Shown here piece by piece: positions 1 to 8,650 of a stretch of DNA of 64,000 nt (position 1 is the first letter of the stretch; every line of letters begins with the position of its first letter). Location: the NCBI GenBank assembly GCA_034429475.1, contig DAOUGD010000126.1, forward strand, positions 139,972 through 203,971, read 5' to 3'. The DNA comes from JAKQHY01 sp034429475 (GTDB lineage: Bacteria; Chloroflexota; Anaerolineae; B4-G1; SLSP01). A program made the translations under genes and the position numbers. The notes beneath the pieces are model-generated. The model saw only the letters and a program-made list of their open reading frames with translations. It made no database searches and was not told the DNA's origin.

Positions 1-1
1 T

Positions 2-1564
2 GTGGTGGACAGCGCCAATTGGGTGGTGGCGCATCCAGCCCCGGACTTCTTGATGAGAGACAATGAACTGGTGGATATGAGCCAGGCTGCGCCGGTCATG
101 CATTTGCGCACCAAAGGCGTCGGCTATGTCCAGTTCACCGACGAGCAGGGCGTGCGCTGGGACGCTCACGTGGAGATGCTGGACAATGGGTGGGGAATCG
201 TGGTGCAGCAACAGGAATCCGAGTTGCAGAATGTCCGCCAGACTTTGGCCGGTATTTCGTTCGGCATCATTTTCGTCAGCGCCTCATTGTTAATGGGGTT
301 GGTGCTATTGGCGATCCGCCAGGCCATCCGGCCGATCAATTCGCTGATGCAAACAGCGGCGGCGGTGGGCGCCGGCGATTTCAATCATATGACGCCGGTG
401 GAAAGCGAGGATGAATTTGGCGCGATGGCCCGTTCGTTCAACGACACGACGGCGCAATTGCGCGAGTTAATCGGCGGGCTGGAACAGCGCGTAACCGAGC
501 GCACGGCCGATCTTAAACGCCATTCGGATTATCTGAGCGCTTCGGCGGAAGTGGCGCGCGTGGCGGCCTCCATCTTGGAAAGCGATCGCTTGGTCAAAGA
601 TGTGGTCGAAGTGATCCGCGAGCGGTTCGCCCTGTATTACGTGGGCCTGTTTTTGGTGGACGAATCCAACCAGTGGGCCGTGTTGAAGGCCGGCACCGGG
701 CAGGCCGGGCGGGCGATGCTGGCGCGGGAACACAAGCTCCCCGTCACCGGCAGCTCAATGATCGGTTGGAGCATTGTGAATGCCCAGGCACGCATCGCGT
801 TGCAGGCGGAGGCGGACGCGGTGCGCCGCGTTACCGCCGAACTGCCGGAGACCCGCTCGGAGGCGGCGCTGCCGCTGCGCGCCCGCAGCCGGGTGGTGGG
901 CGCGCTGACGGTACAGAGCGCGCAGCCGAACGCCTTTGACGAAGACACCATCACTGTGTTTCAGACGATGGCTGACCAGATCGCCATTGCGTTGGAGAAT
1001 GCGCGCCTGTTGGCAGAAAGTCAGGCTGCCGTAGAAGCCATCCGGCGCGCTTCTGGCGAGGCCAGCCGGCAGGGCTGGCAGCAACTCTTGCAGAGTCAGG
1101 CGATTGCCAGCGTCCACGGTTTTGAAGGCGGCGTGACGTTGGGAGAGGTCGAAGCGCTGCGCCTGTGGCCGGAAGCCGCGCAGCGCGCCGTGCAGGGCAA
1201 GCAGACGGTTCACGCGGCGCCGGGCAATGCCGCGCCTTTGGCCGTACCCGTCTACGTGCGCGGCAACGTGATTGGGGTGATAGACACCTTCAAGCCGGCC
1301 GGCGCCGCCTGGACGGTGGAGGAAATCGCGTTGGCCGAGACGCTGGCCGAGCAGTTAGGGATCGCCCTGGAAGGCGCCCGGCTGTATCAGGATACCCAGC
1401 GCCGCGCGGCGCAGGAGCGGCTGATCGGCCTCATCACCGCCAAAATGCGCGAGTCGTTGGATATGGAGCAAGTACTCAATACCACCGCAGATGAGATTTA
1501 TCGGACTTTGGGACTGGATCGGCTCGTGATCCAATTGATGGCGGAGGATACGTCCTCCCACTGA
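2..1564 (+). CDS. Membrane sensor with HAMP and two GAF domains, no output domain (5'-truncated)
   Basis: The gene runs in from the window edge; the GTG at base 2 is only the first in-frame start-like codon. Visible residues 1-80 look like the membrane-proximal part of an extracytoplasmic Cache-type sensor. A transmembrane helix follows (about 82-108), then HAMP (about 108-160, with VGAGDF and DEFGAMARSFN), a GAF domain (about 185-345, LYYVGLFLVD and TRSEAALPL), a compact second GAF-like domain (about 355-455) and a terminal helical stub (about 465-515) resembling the start of another GAF. No HisKA, HATPase, GGDEF or other output is present. It is the first of fourteen collinear genes ending in a hybrid kinase, so it probably signals through a partner (inference). 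Ligand unknown. Confidence 0.85.
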   Translation: MVDSANWVVAHPAPDFLMRDNELVDMSQAAPVMHLRTKGVGYVQFTDEQGVRWDAHVEMLDNGWGIVVQQQESELQNVRQTLAGISFGIIFVSASLLMGLVLLAIRQAIRPINSLMQTAAAVGAGDFNHMTPVESEDEFGAMARSFNDTTAQLRELIGGLEQRVTERTADLKRHSDYLSASAEVARVAASILESDRLVKDVVEVIRERFALYYVGLFLVDESNQWAVLKAGTGQAGRAMLAREHKLPVTGSSMIGWSIVNAQARIALQAEADAVRRVTAELPETRSEAALPLRARSRVVGALTVQSAQPNAFDEDTITVFQTMADQIAIALENARLLAESQAAVEAIRRASGEASRQGWQQLLQSQAIASVHGFEGGVTLGEVEALRLWPEAAQRAVQGKQTVHAAPGNAAPLAVPVYVRGNVIGVIDTFKPAGAAWTVEEIALAETLAEQLGIALEGARLYQDTQRRAAQERLIGLITAKMRESLDMEQVLNTTADEIYRTLGLDRLVIQLMAEDTSSH

Positions 1565-1620
1565 CTCCCGGCCGTCATTCCGCACGCTGTGGGTGAGAAA
1601 TCTCGCGGAGGAAAATGACT

Positions 1621-3315
1621 ATGTCAGACAGAATTCAACCCATATTGCCCCCGGCCCTTGGCGAAGGGGAGGAAGACCAACTGCGGGTCGCCCGAACGTT
1701 GCGGGCGATCTTGCAGACGCTCATGGTTGTGACGTTGTCCGTCGGTCTGGTACTGTGGGGGTTGAGCTTGGTGCCGGTCTACTCTCTGGCTCTCGTCGTT
1801 GGAGTGCTGCTGACAGAGGCCGGTCTGTTATACCTGGTGCGTCGCGGTCGCACGCGGTGGGTGGGTAGCTTGCTGGCGTTGATCATGGGGGTTGCTTTTG
1901 TCGCAAACTCTTTTTTCTTTGGCGGCGGCAGCACCTTTGGCGCGTATGTTGTCGTGATTCTCATCACCGGTCTGACGATTGGCTGGCGGGCGGGCGTGAT
2001 CTTTGCCGGATTAGGCGTGGCGTCCGGATTGATCGTGGCTTGGTTAGAGAGCCAGGGAATGCTGCCGCCCGCGATTGCACCGGTCACCCCGCTGTTTTTG
2101 TGGGCCGGCAACACGGGCACCTTTGTGTTGGCGGCTGTGTTGGTGTGGTTGACCACGCGGAACAGCGCGGCCGCGTTGGAACGTGTCCGTACTCATGAAC
2201 GCGCTCTGTTGGAGAGCAATCGCGATCTCCAGGCCAGTCAGGAGGATCTGACGGCGCGCACGCAACAACTGGAACGACGCGCGCGTTATCTGGGGGCCAC
2301 AGCGGCCGTCGCCCGCGATGCTACGTCGGTGTTGAATCTGACTGACCTGCTGGCGCGTGTGGTCAACCTGATCAGCGAGCAATTTGGTTTTTACCACACC
2401 GGCATCTTTTTGTTGGATGCGACGGGCGAGTGGGCCGAGTTGCAGGCCGCCTCCAGCATTGGAGGACAGCGTATGCTGGAACGCCATCACCGCCTGAATA
2501 TCCGGGGACAGGGCATTGTGGCTTACGCCATCAGCCGGAGGGAATCGCGTGTCGCATTAGATACCGGCGCCGATGCCGTGTTTTTCGACAATCCCGACCT
2601 GCCGGCGACGCGCTCAGAGGCTGCGTTGCCCCTCATAGCACGTGGACAAACTCTTGGGGCGCTGGACGTGCAGAGTACGGAACCGCAGTCCTTCACGCCG
2701 GAGGACCTTGTCGTGCTGCAAACACTCGCCGACCAGGTGGCGATGGCGCTCAGCAACGTGCAATTATTCCAACAGACGCAGGAGAGCCTGGCGGCGGAGC
2801 GGCGCACGGCGGCGCAATTGACGCGGCAGACCTGGCAGGACATCCTACGTATGCGGCAAGGGCTAAGCGTTCAGCGGGGCGGCGTGGAGGCGGAGGCCAT
2901 CCAGGACCGTCAACGTCCCGAAATTGCCCTGGCCCGACAGACCGGGCGGGCCGTTCTGGACGAAAACACCCGCACGACTCTGGCCGCGCCGGTGCAGGTG
3001 CGGGGGCAAATCATCGGCGTGATTGACGCACACAAGCCGCAGGGCGCGTGGAAGCCGGAGGAAATCGCGCTGATCGAGACCTTGACCGAACAGCTCGGTG
3101 TGGCGCTGGAGGGGGCGCGGTTGTACCAGGACTCGCAGCGCCGCGCGGTGCAGGAACAGTTGATCGGCGAGGTCACGTCGCACATCCGCGAATCCCTTGA
3201 CATTGAAACCGTGCTCAAAACGACGGCGAGCGAGATTCGTGAGGCGCTCAATTTAGACACACTGGTCATCCGCCTGGCGACGGCAGAGACGGACGAAGCA
3301 TCCGGATCGGCGTAG
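1621..3315 (+). CDS. Six-TM membrane protein with two GAF domains, no output domain
   Basis: Hydrophobic segments between about residues 25 and 185 suggest five or six membrane helices of a sensor type I do not recognise. A coiled coil follows (about 190-225), then a GAF domain of the FYHTGIF class (about 225-390), a compact GAF-like domain (about 405-510) and the shared C-terminal stub (IRESLDIETVLKT, then VIRL). GGAGG at 1607-1611 lies 9 nt before ATG 1621 and only 3 nt before ATG 1615, so I take 1621; both are in frame. The gap to the previous gene is about 55 nt and to the next about 13 nt, consistent with co-transcription. No kinase is present. Signal unknown. Confidence 0.87.
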   Translation: MSDRIQPILPPALGEGEEDQLRVARTLRAILQTLMVVTLSVGLVLWGLSLVPVYSLALVVGVLLTEAGLLYLVRRGRTRWVGSLLALIMGVAFVANSFFFGGGSTFGAYVVVILITGLTIGWRAGVIFAGLGVASGLIVAWLESQGMLPPAIAPVTPLFLWAGNTGTFVLAAVLVWLTTRNSAAALERVRTHERALLESNRDLQASQEDLTARTQQLERRARYLGATAAVARDATSVLNLTDLLARVVNLISEQFGFYHTGIFLLDATGEWAELQAASSIGGQRMLERHHRLNIRGQGIVAYAISRRESRVALDTGADAVFFDNPDLPATRSEAALPLIARGQTLGALDVQSTEPQSFTPEDLVVLQTLADQVAMALSNVQLFQQTQESLAAERRTAAQLTRQTWQDILRMRQGLSVQRGGVEAEAIQDRQRPEIALARQTGRAVLDENTRTTLAAPVQVRGQIIGVIDAHKPQGAWKPEEIALIETLTEQLGVALEGARLYQDSQRRAVQEQLIGEVTSHIRESLDIETVLKTTASEIREALNLDTLVIRLATAETDEASGSA

Positions 3316-3328
3316 AAAGGATGTGAGT

Positions 3329-5020
3329 ATGTGGGATAAATTTATGCGATTGCTGACTCCCCCGACTTTTGCCGGGGATGCTGAAAAGACGCGCGTAGCG
3401 GCTCTGCTCAACGCCATCCTGTGGATTTTTAGCGCTATCTGCATCACTGCCGCCGTCCTTTTCCTCTTCCTGCCCAATCGGGAGCTATCGTTGCCGCTCG
3501 TCATAGCTTTTATCCTGGGAAACACCGGCCTGGTGTGGCTGCTGCGGCGCGGCCGAGTGTCTACCGCCAGTGCTTTGTTCCTGATTGGTTTCTGGCTCTT
3601 GATGACGTCCGTGTGTATCTTTTTGGGCGGCACACAATCCACCTCCTATTGGAGCTTTATCGTGATCGTTGTCGCCGCCGGCTTGCTGCGGGGGGGGCGG
3701 GGCGCGATTGTCTTTGCTGCCCTGAGTGTGGTGGCTGGACTCGGGATTGCTGTGGCGGAAGACGCTGCTCTGTTATCCTCCAGACTTGGCGTCCGCTCGC
3801 CGCTGGAACAGTGGGGAACGCTGAGCCTGTTTATGATGGCCACGGCGGGATTGCTCACCCTGACTTCCCGCAGCCTGACCGAAGCGCTTCAGCGGGCCCG
3901 TGGTTACGCGGCGGAACTGGAAGGAGAGCGCGTCGGGTTAGAAGCGACGGTGCGCGAGCGCACGGTGGAATTGACCCGGCGCACACGCTACCTGGAAGTG
4001 ATCGCGGCCATTGCCCATGAGGCGACCGCTGAACTGGAATTGAACGCGTTGATGGCTCGTGTGGTGGATTCCATCAGCCAGCAATTCGGTTTTTATCACA
4101 CCGGCCTGTTCCTCATAGATGACACGGGCAAATGGACCGAACTCAAAGCCGCCTCCAGCGCGGGGGGACAACGGATGCTGGCGCGTCGGCATCGTCTGCG
4201 CGTGGGGCAGGAGGGGATCGTCGGTTACGTTTCCCAGTGTGGTGAGCCGCGCGTCGCGCTGGACACGGGCCGGGATCGTGTCTTTTTCGATAACCCCGAT
4301 TTGCCCCTGACCCGCTCGGAGCTTGCGTTGCCGCTACTCGCGCGAGGACGGGTGATCGGCGTGCTAGATGTGCAAAGCACCGAACCGGAAGCGTTTGGCC
4401 AGGAAGACCTCGCCGTTATGCAACTGTTGGCCGATCAGATTGCCATAGCGATCAACAATGCGCGCCTGTTCCAACAAACTACCGAAAGTGTCGAAACTGA
4501 GCGGCGCGCCTATCGGGGGTTATCCGGGCAGGCGTGGGCCAAACTGCTCAATGCTCAGACCTGTCTGGGTTTTGTCAGCGATCGCCAGGCCGTTGTGCCG
4601 GTGGGCGACACGTGGACGCCGGAAATGGAGCTGGCGTTGGCCAAGGGGCAACTCATCACCGACGCCGAGAAGACGGCGCTTGCCATCCCGATCAAAGTGC
4701 GCGGCCATGTCATCGGGGTGATTGACGGGCGCAAACCCGACGGCAGCGAGTGGGCCTCAGACGAGATCGCGCTGGTGCAAGCCCTGGCCGAACAGTCGGC
4801 GCTGGCGCTGGAAAGCGCCCGACTGTACCAGGATACTCAGCGCCGCGCGGCGCGTGAGCGCCTGCTCAGTGAGGTGGCCGGTCGCATCCGCGAGACGCTG
4901 GACATGGAAGCGATGCTGCGCACGGCTGCCGAGGAGATGCGCCGGGCTTTAGCTTTGGAAGATCTGGTCGTTCGTTTGGTGAAACCCAAACCGGGCCGGG
5001 CGGATGCCGATAACCCGTAA
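3329..5020 (+). CDS. Six-TM membrane protein with two GAF domains, no output domain
   Basis: This is a paralogue of the preceding gene with the same layout: five or six TM helices (about 20-180), a coiled coil (about 185-220, ERVGLEATVRERT), a FYHTGLF-class GAF (about 225-390), a conserved tryptophan linker (GQAWAKLL), a compact GAF-like domain (IPIKVRGHVIGVIDG, about 445-505) and the GAF-start stub (RIRETLDMEAMLRTAAEEM, then VVRL). AGAAAGG (3314-3320) is 8 nt before ATG 3329, better placed than for the alternative GTG at 3323. It is followed by 384 nt of repeat-rich non-coding DNA, so the first three genes may be a separate transcription unit. Confidence 0.87.
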   Translation: MWDKFMRLLTPPTFAGDAEKTRVAALLNAILWIFSAICITAAVLFLFLPNRELSLPLVIAFILGNTGLVWLLRRGRVSTASALFLIGFWLLMTSVCIFLGGTQSTSYWSFIVIVVAAGLLRGGRGAIVFAALSVVAGLGIAVAEDAALLSSRLGVRSPLEQWGTLSLFMMATAGLLTLTSRSLTEALQRARGYAAELEGERVGLEATVRERTVELTRRTRYLEVIAAIAHEATAELELNALMARVVDSISQQFGFYHTGLFLIDDTGKWTELKAASSAGGQRMLARRHRLRVGQEGIVGYVSQCGEPRVALDTGRDRVFFDNPDLPLTRSELALPLLARGRVIGVLDVQSTEPEAFGQEDLAVMQLLADQIAIAINNARLFQQTTESVETERRAYRGLSGQAWAKLLNAQTCLGFVSDRQAVVPVGDTWTPEMELALAKGQLITDAEKTALAIPIKVRGHVIGVIDGRKPDGSEWASDEIALVQALAEQSALALESARLYQDTQRRAARERLLSEVAGRIRETLDMEAMLRTAAEEMRRALALEDLVVRLVKPKPGRADADNP

Positions 5021-5051
5021 ACCACATTGACTATGGGGATTTGTGACCAGA

Positions 5052-5146
5052 CTCAGTAGATCAAATTTTAGGCTGGTAGTAACGGCTTCAGCCGTCTCAG
5101 AGACCGCTAAAGCGGTTACTACGAACCCAATTTTTGATCTACTGAG
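5052..5146. repeat. 95-nt nested inverted repeat (REP/MITE-like hairpin)
   Basis: The outer arms are CTCAGTAGATCAAA (5052-5065) and its exact complement TTTGATCTACTGAG (5133-5146). Inside them, GTAGTAACGGCTT (from 5077) faces AAGCGGTTACTAC (5109-5121) as a second imperfect pair, and GGCTTCAGCC and CCGCTAAAGCGG form small central hairpins. No reading frame lies in it. I infer a non-autonomous palindromic repeat; there is no transposase in the window. Confidence 0.7.
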
Positions 5147-5180
5147 ACTACAGACCGGCGATTACCAGCCTGCTTTCATA

Positions 5181-5223
5181 GGAATTCGTCATTAACCGGG
5201 GTTCACCAGCGGTTGGATGAAAA
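5181..5223 (+). repeat. 43-nt direct repeat, copy 1
   Basis: GGAATTCGTCATTAACC through GGTTGGATGAAAA matches copy 2 (5304-5346) at 39 of 43 positions by eye. The two copies flank the palindrome at 5231-5291. Confidence 0.75.
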
Positions 5224-5230
5224 AAACTTT

Positions 5231-5291
5231 CTCAACGGATGTAACGGAATTGAACGGATATTTTTCCGTTTAATCCGTTCAATCCGTTGAG
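5231..5291. repeat. CAACGGAT-type palindromic repeat, copy A
   Basis: CTCAACGGAT, a variant spacer and TGAACGGA on the left face TCCGTTTAATCCGTTCAATC and CGTTGAG on the right around an AT-rich loop. The same nonamer theme recurs at 41427-41483, 57741-57789 and 62474-62507. Confidence 0.75.
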
Positions 5292-5303
5292 GCTATTCTC
5301 AAG

Positions 5304-5346
5304 GGAATTTCTCATTAACTGGCGTTCACCAGCGGTTGGATGAAAA
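5304..5346 (+). repeat. 43-nt direct repeat, copy 2
   Basis: Second copy of the repeat at 5181-5223. It runs directly into five GACTA units at 5348, 5356, 5364, 5371 and 5379, just before the ribosome binding site of the lipoprotein gene. Confidence 0.75.
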
Positions 5347-5404
5347 TGACTACCCGACTACTGGACTAAAGACTACCGGACTATTTTCAAGGGAGGTAAA
5401 GAAG

Positions 5405-6424
5405 ATGACAAGGCATAGGCATTTTCGCAATGGACTCAAAGTGAGCACGCGCGCGTTGTTGTGCCTGGGGATGCTGATTTTGTTCCTGGGTGGTTGCAAT
5501 CTCTCGAAACCTAAGGTGTACCGGGTGGGAGTCTTGTCGGGCCTCAATTTCATTGCCGACATCACGGATGGGTTTAAGTCCGGGATGGCTGAACTGGGGT
5601 ACGTGGAAGGCGAAAACATCGTCTATGACGTGCAGAAGACGGACTTTGATATGGCGGCTTACCAGACCATTCTCGGAAAATTCGTCGAGGAGCGGGTTGA
5701 CTTAATCCTGGTCTTCCCCACCGAGGCTTCGATGGAGGCCAAAGCGGCCACTCAGGGGACCGACATCCCGGTCGTGTTTAGTTTTACTCTGATCGAGGGC
5801 ATGGGCCTGGTTGACAGTGTGCGTGAACCCGGCGGCAACGTCACCGGTGTGCGTTATCCCGGCCCGGATATCGCCGTCAAGCGGTTTGAGATTCTGCTAG
5901 AGATCGTCCCCGAGGCCAAGCGCCTATGGGTTCCCTATCAGCGGGATTATCCCATCGTGCAGCCGCAACTTGAGGCCCTGTACCCGGTCGCAGCGGCGGC
6001 CGGGGTGACTTTGATCGAGTTCCCCGCCGCGAATGCGGCAGAGCTTGAGGCGGAATTGCAGGCGCGCGCGCAGCAGGATGCCGTGGGGATGGATGCGATC
6101 TTCTTTCTTGCAGAACCGCTCACTGTGACGCCGGAAAATTTTGTCGTGATCGGCAGATTTGCCCATGAACAGGGGGTGCCCATCGGCGGCGCTTTTATGT
6201 CTGTAGAAGGTTATGAATCCATTTTTGGGGTGAACGTCAAATCGTATGACGCGGGTAAGCAGGCCGCTCCCCTGGCTGACAAGGTTTTTAAGGGAACGCC
6301 GGCCGGCACCCTTCCGGTCGTCTCGGCGGAGCTTTTCGTGCAGATCAACTATAAAGCGGCGCTGGCTATGGGATTGACCGTACCCGAAAGTATTTTGGCG
6401 CAGGCGGACGAGATTATTCGTTAA
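5405..6424 (+). CDS. ABC_sub_bind-type substrate-binding lipoprotein
   Basis: This is a 339-residue protein with a lipoprotein signal: basic N-terminus, hydrophobic core, then lipobox LGGC with the lipidated cysteine at residue 31. The mature part (YRVGVLSG, GFKSGMAELGY, PGGNVTGVRYPGPDI, ALAMGLTVPESIL) has the two-lobe periplasmic-binding fold of the ABC_sub_bind family. ATG 5405 has GGAGGT 7 nt upstream; the upstream in-frame TTG would start inside a repeat. No ABC permease or ATPase is nearby. The next gene, 27 nt downstream, is a Cache/HAMP receptor, so this protein probably presents a ligand to a receptor rather than to a transporter (inference). Ligand unknown. Confidence 0.9.
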   Translation: MTRHRHFRNGLKVSTRALLCLGMLILFLGGCNLSKPKVYRVGVLSGLNFIADITDGFKSGMAELGYVEGENIVYDVQKTDFDMAAYQTILGKFVEERVDLILVFPTEASMEAKAATQGTDIPVVFSFTLIEGMGLVDSVREPGGNVTGVRYPGPDIAVKRFEILLEIVPEAKRLWVPYQRDYPIVQPQLEALYPVAAAAGVTLIEFPAANAAELEAELQARAQQDAVGMDAIFFLAEPLTVTPENFVVIGRFAHEQGVPIGGAFMSVEGYESIFGVNVKSYDAGKQAAPLADKVFKGTPAGTLPVVSAELFVQINYKAALAMGLTVPESILAQADEIIR

Positions 6425-6451
6425 GCGCGCGCGTCGCCGAGAGGTGAAACG

Positions 6452-8650
6452 ATGTCTATGCAAAAAGAAAAGCCCACCGGACGGACCTCCGCAACCACGC
6501 GCACTTTGGCGGCGACCTTGGTCCGCGCTTTCCTGGTGTTGCTCTTGGGCGCGTTGTTCATTGCCTACCTCCCGCAATTGCTCCTGTTCTTCCAGACGGG
6601 GAATCGGGCGCTGGAGAGCGAACAGCACCTGATTGCAAAAGAGGCGGCCACGGAGGTTGCCAACTTTTTCCAGGTCCGATTTGACGTCTTGGAGACGGCG
6701 GCCCGAATCGGCAATCCGGCGACGACTTCTTCGCAAGATCAGGAAAGAATTCTGGCGAGCGTGATGGGGCAGCAACTCGCCTTCCAACAGTTGGCTTTTC
6801 TGGATGCCCAAGGACAGGAGCAGAGCCTGGTCTCTCTCCTGTCGCGGATACGGTCGGGCCAGCTTACCCAATGGCTCGAAAGCGGTTGGTTCGATCTGGT
6901 CAGGCAGGGCAATAGATATGTCAGCCCGATTTACGTGGACGAGGCGACGAGCGAGCCACGGGTGATTATGGCGGCTCCGGCGCTGGATGTATTTGGCGAT
7001 TTTCAGGGAGTGCTGCTGGCCGAGGTGAATCTCAAATTTATGTGGGATCTGGTCGCCCAACTGGAGGTTGGCGAGGCTGGTCTGTCTTACGTGGTAGACC
7101 GGCCGGGCAATCTGATCGCTTTCGGCGACCTCTCGCGCGTTCTGCGCGGTGAGAACGTCAGTCAGTTGGCGCCGGTAGCCCATTTCATTCAGAGCACTGC
7201 GCCTGACGATGAGGGATTGACGAAGTGGTTCCGGGGGATCAATGGCAACTGGGTCGTCGGAACTTATGTCCCTTTGGGGACGCCTGACTGGGCCGTTGTC
7301 ATCGAGCTGCCGCTACAGGAAGGCTCGATGGCCCTCATCGGCAGCATCCTTATATCGCTCGTCATGGTGGTGGTCGTGGGGGCGGGCGTCAGTCGCGTGG
7401 CTGTCTACCTCGCCCGGCGCCTGTCTGCGCCGCTGCTTAACCTGACCACTACCGCCGCCCGGATTGCCGAGGGGGAGACGCATTTGCAAGCCGTGCTGCA
7501 AGGCCCTGCCGAAGTGATCAATCTGGCGGAGGCCTTTAACAGTATGACCGCGCAGTTGCGGGAGACCCTGACCAGCCTGGAGCAGCGCGTCGTCGAACGC
7601 ACGCGAGGGCTGCTCACAGCGGCTGAGGTGGCCAAAACCACGACGGCCGTGCTAGACCTCGACGAACTGCTGCCGCAGGTGGTGGCGTTGATGCGGGACC
7701 GGTTTAATCTGTATTATGTGGGACTGTTCCTGGTGGATGAGACCGGTGAATATGCCGTTTTGCGCGCCGGTTCTGGCGAGGCCGGACAAAAAATGATGGC
7801 GCAGGGTTGGCAGTTGCCGGTAGGGGGCAATTCGATGATTGGCCGTTGTGTATCCAGCGGGCAGGCTGACATTCAGTTGGATGTCGGCGAGGCGCCCGTG
7901 CGCTTCAGCAATCCCTTTTTACCCGCCACGCGCTCCGAGTTGGCGCTGCCGCTGCGCGCCGGCGGGCAGATTCTGGGCGCGATGACGGCGCAAAGCGATC
8001 GAGAGGCTTTCTTCTCGCAGGAAGACATCACCGTGCTGCAAACCGTGGCTGACCAGGTCGCCAATGCGGTGCGCAACGCCGGTTTGTTCCAGCAGCTTCA
8101 AGAGAGTCTGGAGGCCGAACGGCGCGCCTACGGTGAGTCAAGCCATGCCGCGTGGCAAAGTTTGCTCGAAGCCCGGCCCGACCTGGGATTCCTCAGTACC
8201 CATCACGCTACGCTTCCGGCTGCCGATGTCTGGCGCGCGGAAATGGGAACGGCGTTAGCTTCAGGTCGGGTCGCGCCTGGGCAGGGGGAGTCGCCGACGC
8301 TGGCGATCCCTATCAAGGTCCGCGGTCAGGTGGTGGGCGTGATTGATGGCCGCAAACCTGATGGCGCGGCGTGGCAACAAGAAGACATAGACCTGTTGAC
8401 TGTGATGACCGAACAGTTGAACGTCGCCCTGGAGAGCGCTCAGTTGTACCAGGACTCGCAGCGGCGTGCGATCCGCGAGCAGGCTACCCGTGAAATTTCC
8501 GATCTCTTGCAACGGGCCACCGGTATGGATGCGCTGATGCGGATTGCCGCTGAAGAATTGAACCGGGTCTTAGGCTCTTCAAGGGTTTACGTGCGATTGG
8601 GAACAGGGACGCCTCAGGAAGCGGAAGGAGAAACGAACCATGCCCACTAA
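6452..8650 (+). CDS. Cache-HAMP-GAF-GAF membrane receptor without output domain
   Basis: The 732-residue protein has TM1 (about 22-46), a large extracytoplasmic double-Cache-like sensor (about 50-290; LAFLDAQGQ, YVSPIYVDEATSEPRVIMA, LSYVVDRPGNLIA), TM2 (about 293-316), HAMP (about 317-370), a LYYVGLF-class GAF (about 385-545), the WQSLLEAR linker, a compact GAF-like domain (about 600-665) and the C-terminal stub (about 675-722). It has no kinase or chemotaxis signalling domain. GAGGTG at 6441-6446 supports ATG 6452. It follows the lipoprotein gene by 27 nt and overlaps the next gene by 11 nt. The obvious upstream partner is the lipoprotein. Confidence 0.9.
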   Translation: MSMQKEKPTGRTSATTRTLAATLVRAFLVLLLGALFIAYLPQLLLFFQTGNRALESEQHLIAKEAATEVANFFQVRFDVLETAARIGNPATTSSQDQERILASVMGQQLAFQQLAFLDAQGQEQSLVSLLSRIRSGQLTQWLESGWFDLVRQGNRYVSPIYVDEATSEPRVIMAAPALDVFGDFQGVLLAEVNLKFMWDLVAQLEVGEAGLSYVVDRPGNLIAFGDLSRVLRGENVSQLAPVAHFIQSTAPDDEGLTKWFRGINGNWVVGTYVPLGTPDWAVVIELPLQEGSMALIGSILISLVMVVVVGAGVSRVAVYLARRLSAPLLNLTTTAARIAEGETHLQAVLQGPAEVINLAEAFNSMTAQLRETLTSLEQRVVERTRGLLTAAEVAKTTTAVLDLDELLPQVVALMRDRFNLYYVGLFLVDETGEYAVLRAGSGEAGQKMMAQGWQLPVGGNSMIGRCVSSGQADIQLDVGEAPVRFSNPFLPATRSELALPLRAGGQILGAMTAQSDREAFFSQEDITVLQTVADQVANAVRNAGLFQQLQESLEAERRAYGESSHAAWQSLLEARPDLGFLSTHHATLPAADVWRAEMGTALASGRVAPGQGESPTLAIPIKVRGQVVGVIDGRKPDGAAWQQEDIDLLTVMTEQLNVALESAQLYQDSQRRAIREQATREISDLLQRATGMDALMRIAAEELNRVLGSSRVYVRLGTGTPQEAEGETNHAH

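Larger units (their letters stand above)
5021..5404. other. Repeat-rich intergenic region
   Basis: This 384-nt gap interrupts an otherwise tightly packed gene array. It contains four different small repeats: a long hairpin element (5052-5146), two copies of a 43-nt direct repeat (5181-5223 and 5304-5346), a CAACGGAT-type palindrome (5231-5291) and five GACTA units (5348-5383). I see no convincing promoter. The ribosome binding site of the next gene is GGAGGT at 5392-5397. Confidence 0.8.

Noticed and set aside
5405..6424. ABC importer operon
   Set aside because: Only the binding lipoprotein is present; neighbouring genes are GAF receptors, with no permease or ATPase.
5924..7183. Long open frame on the minus strand (about 419 codons)
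   Set aside because: It runs antisense to the lipoprotein and Cache receptor genes, crosses their junction and has no recognisable domain; high GC makes such shadows common.
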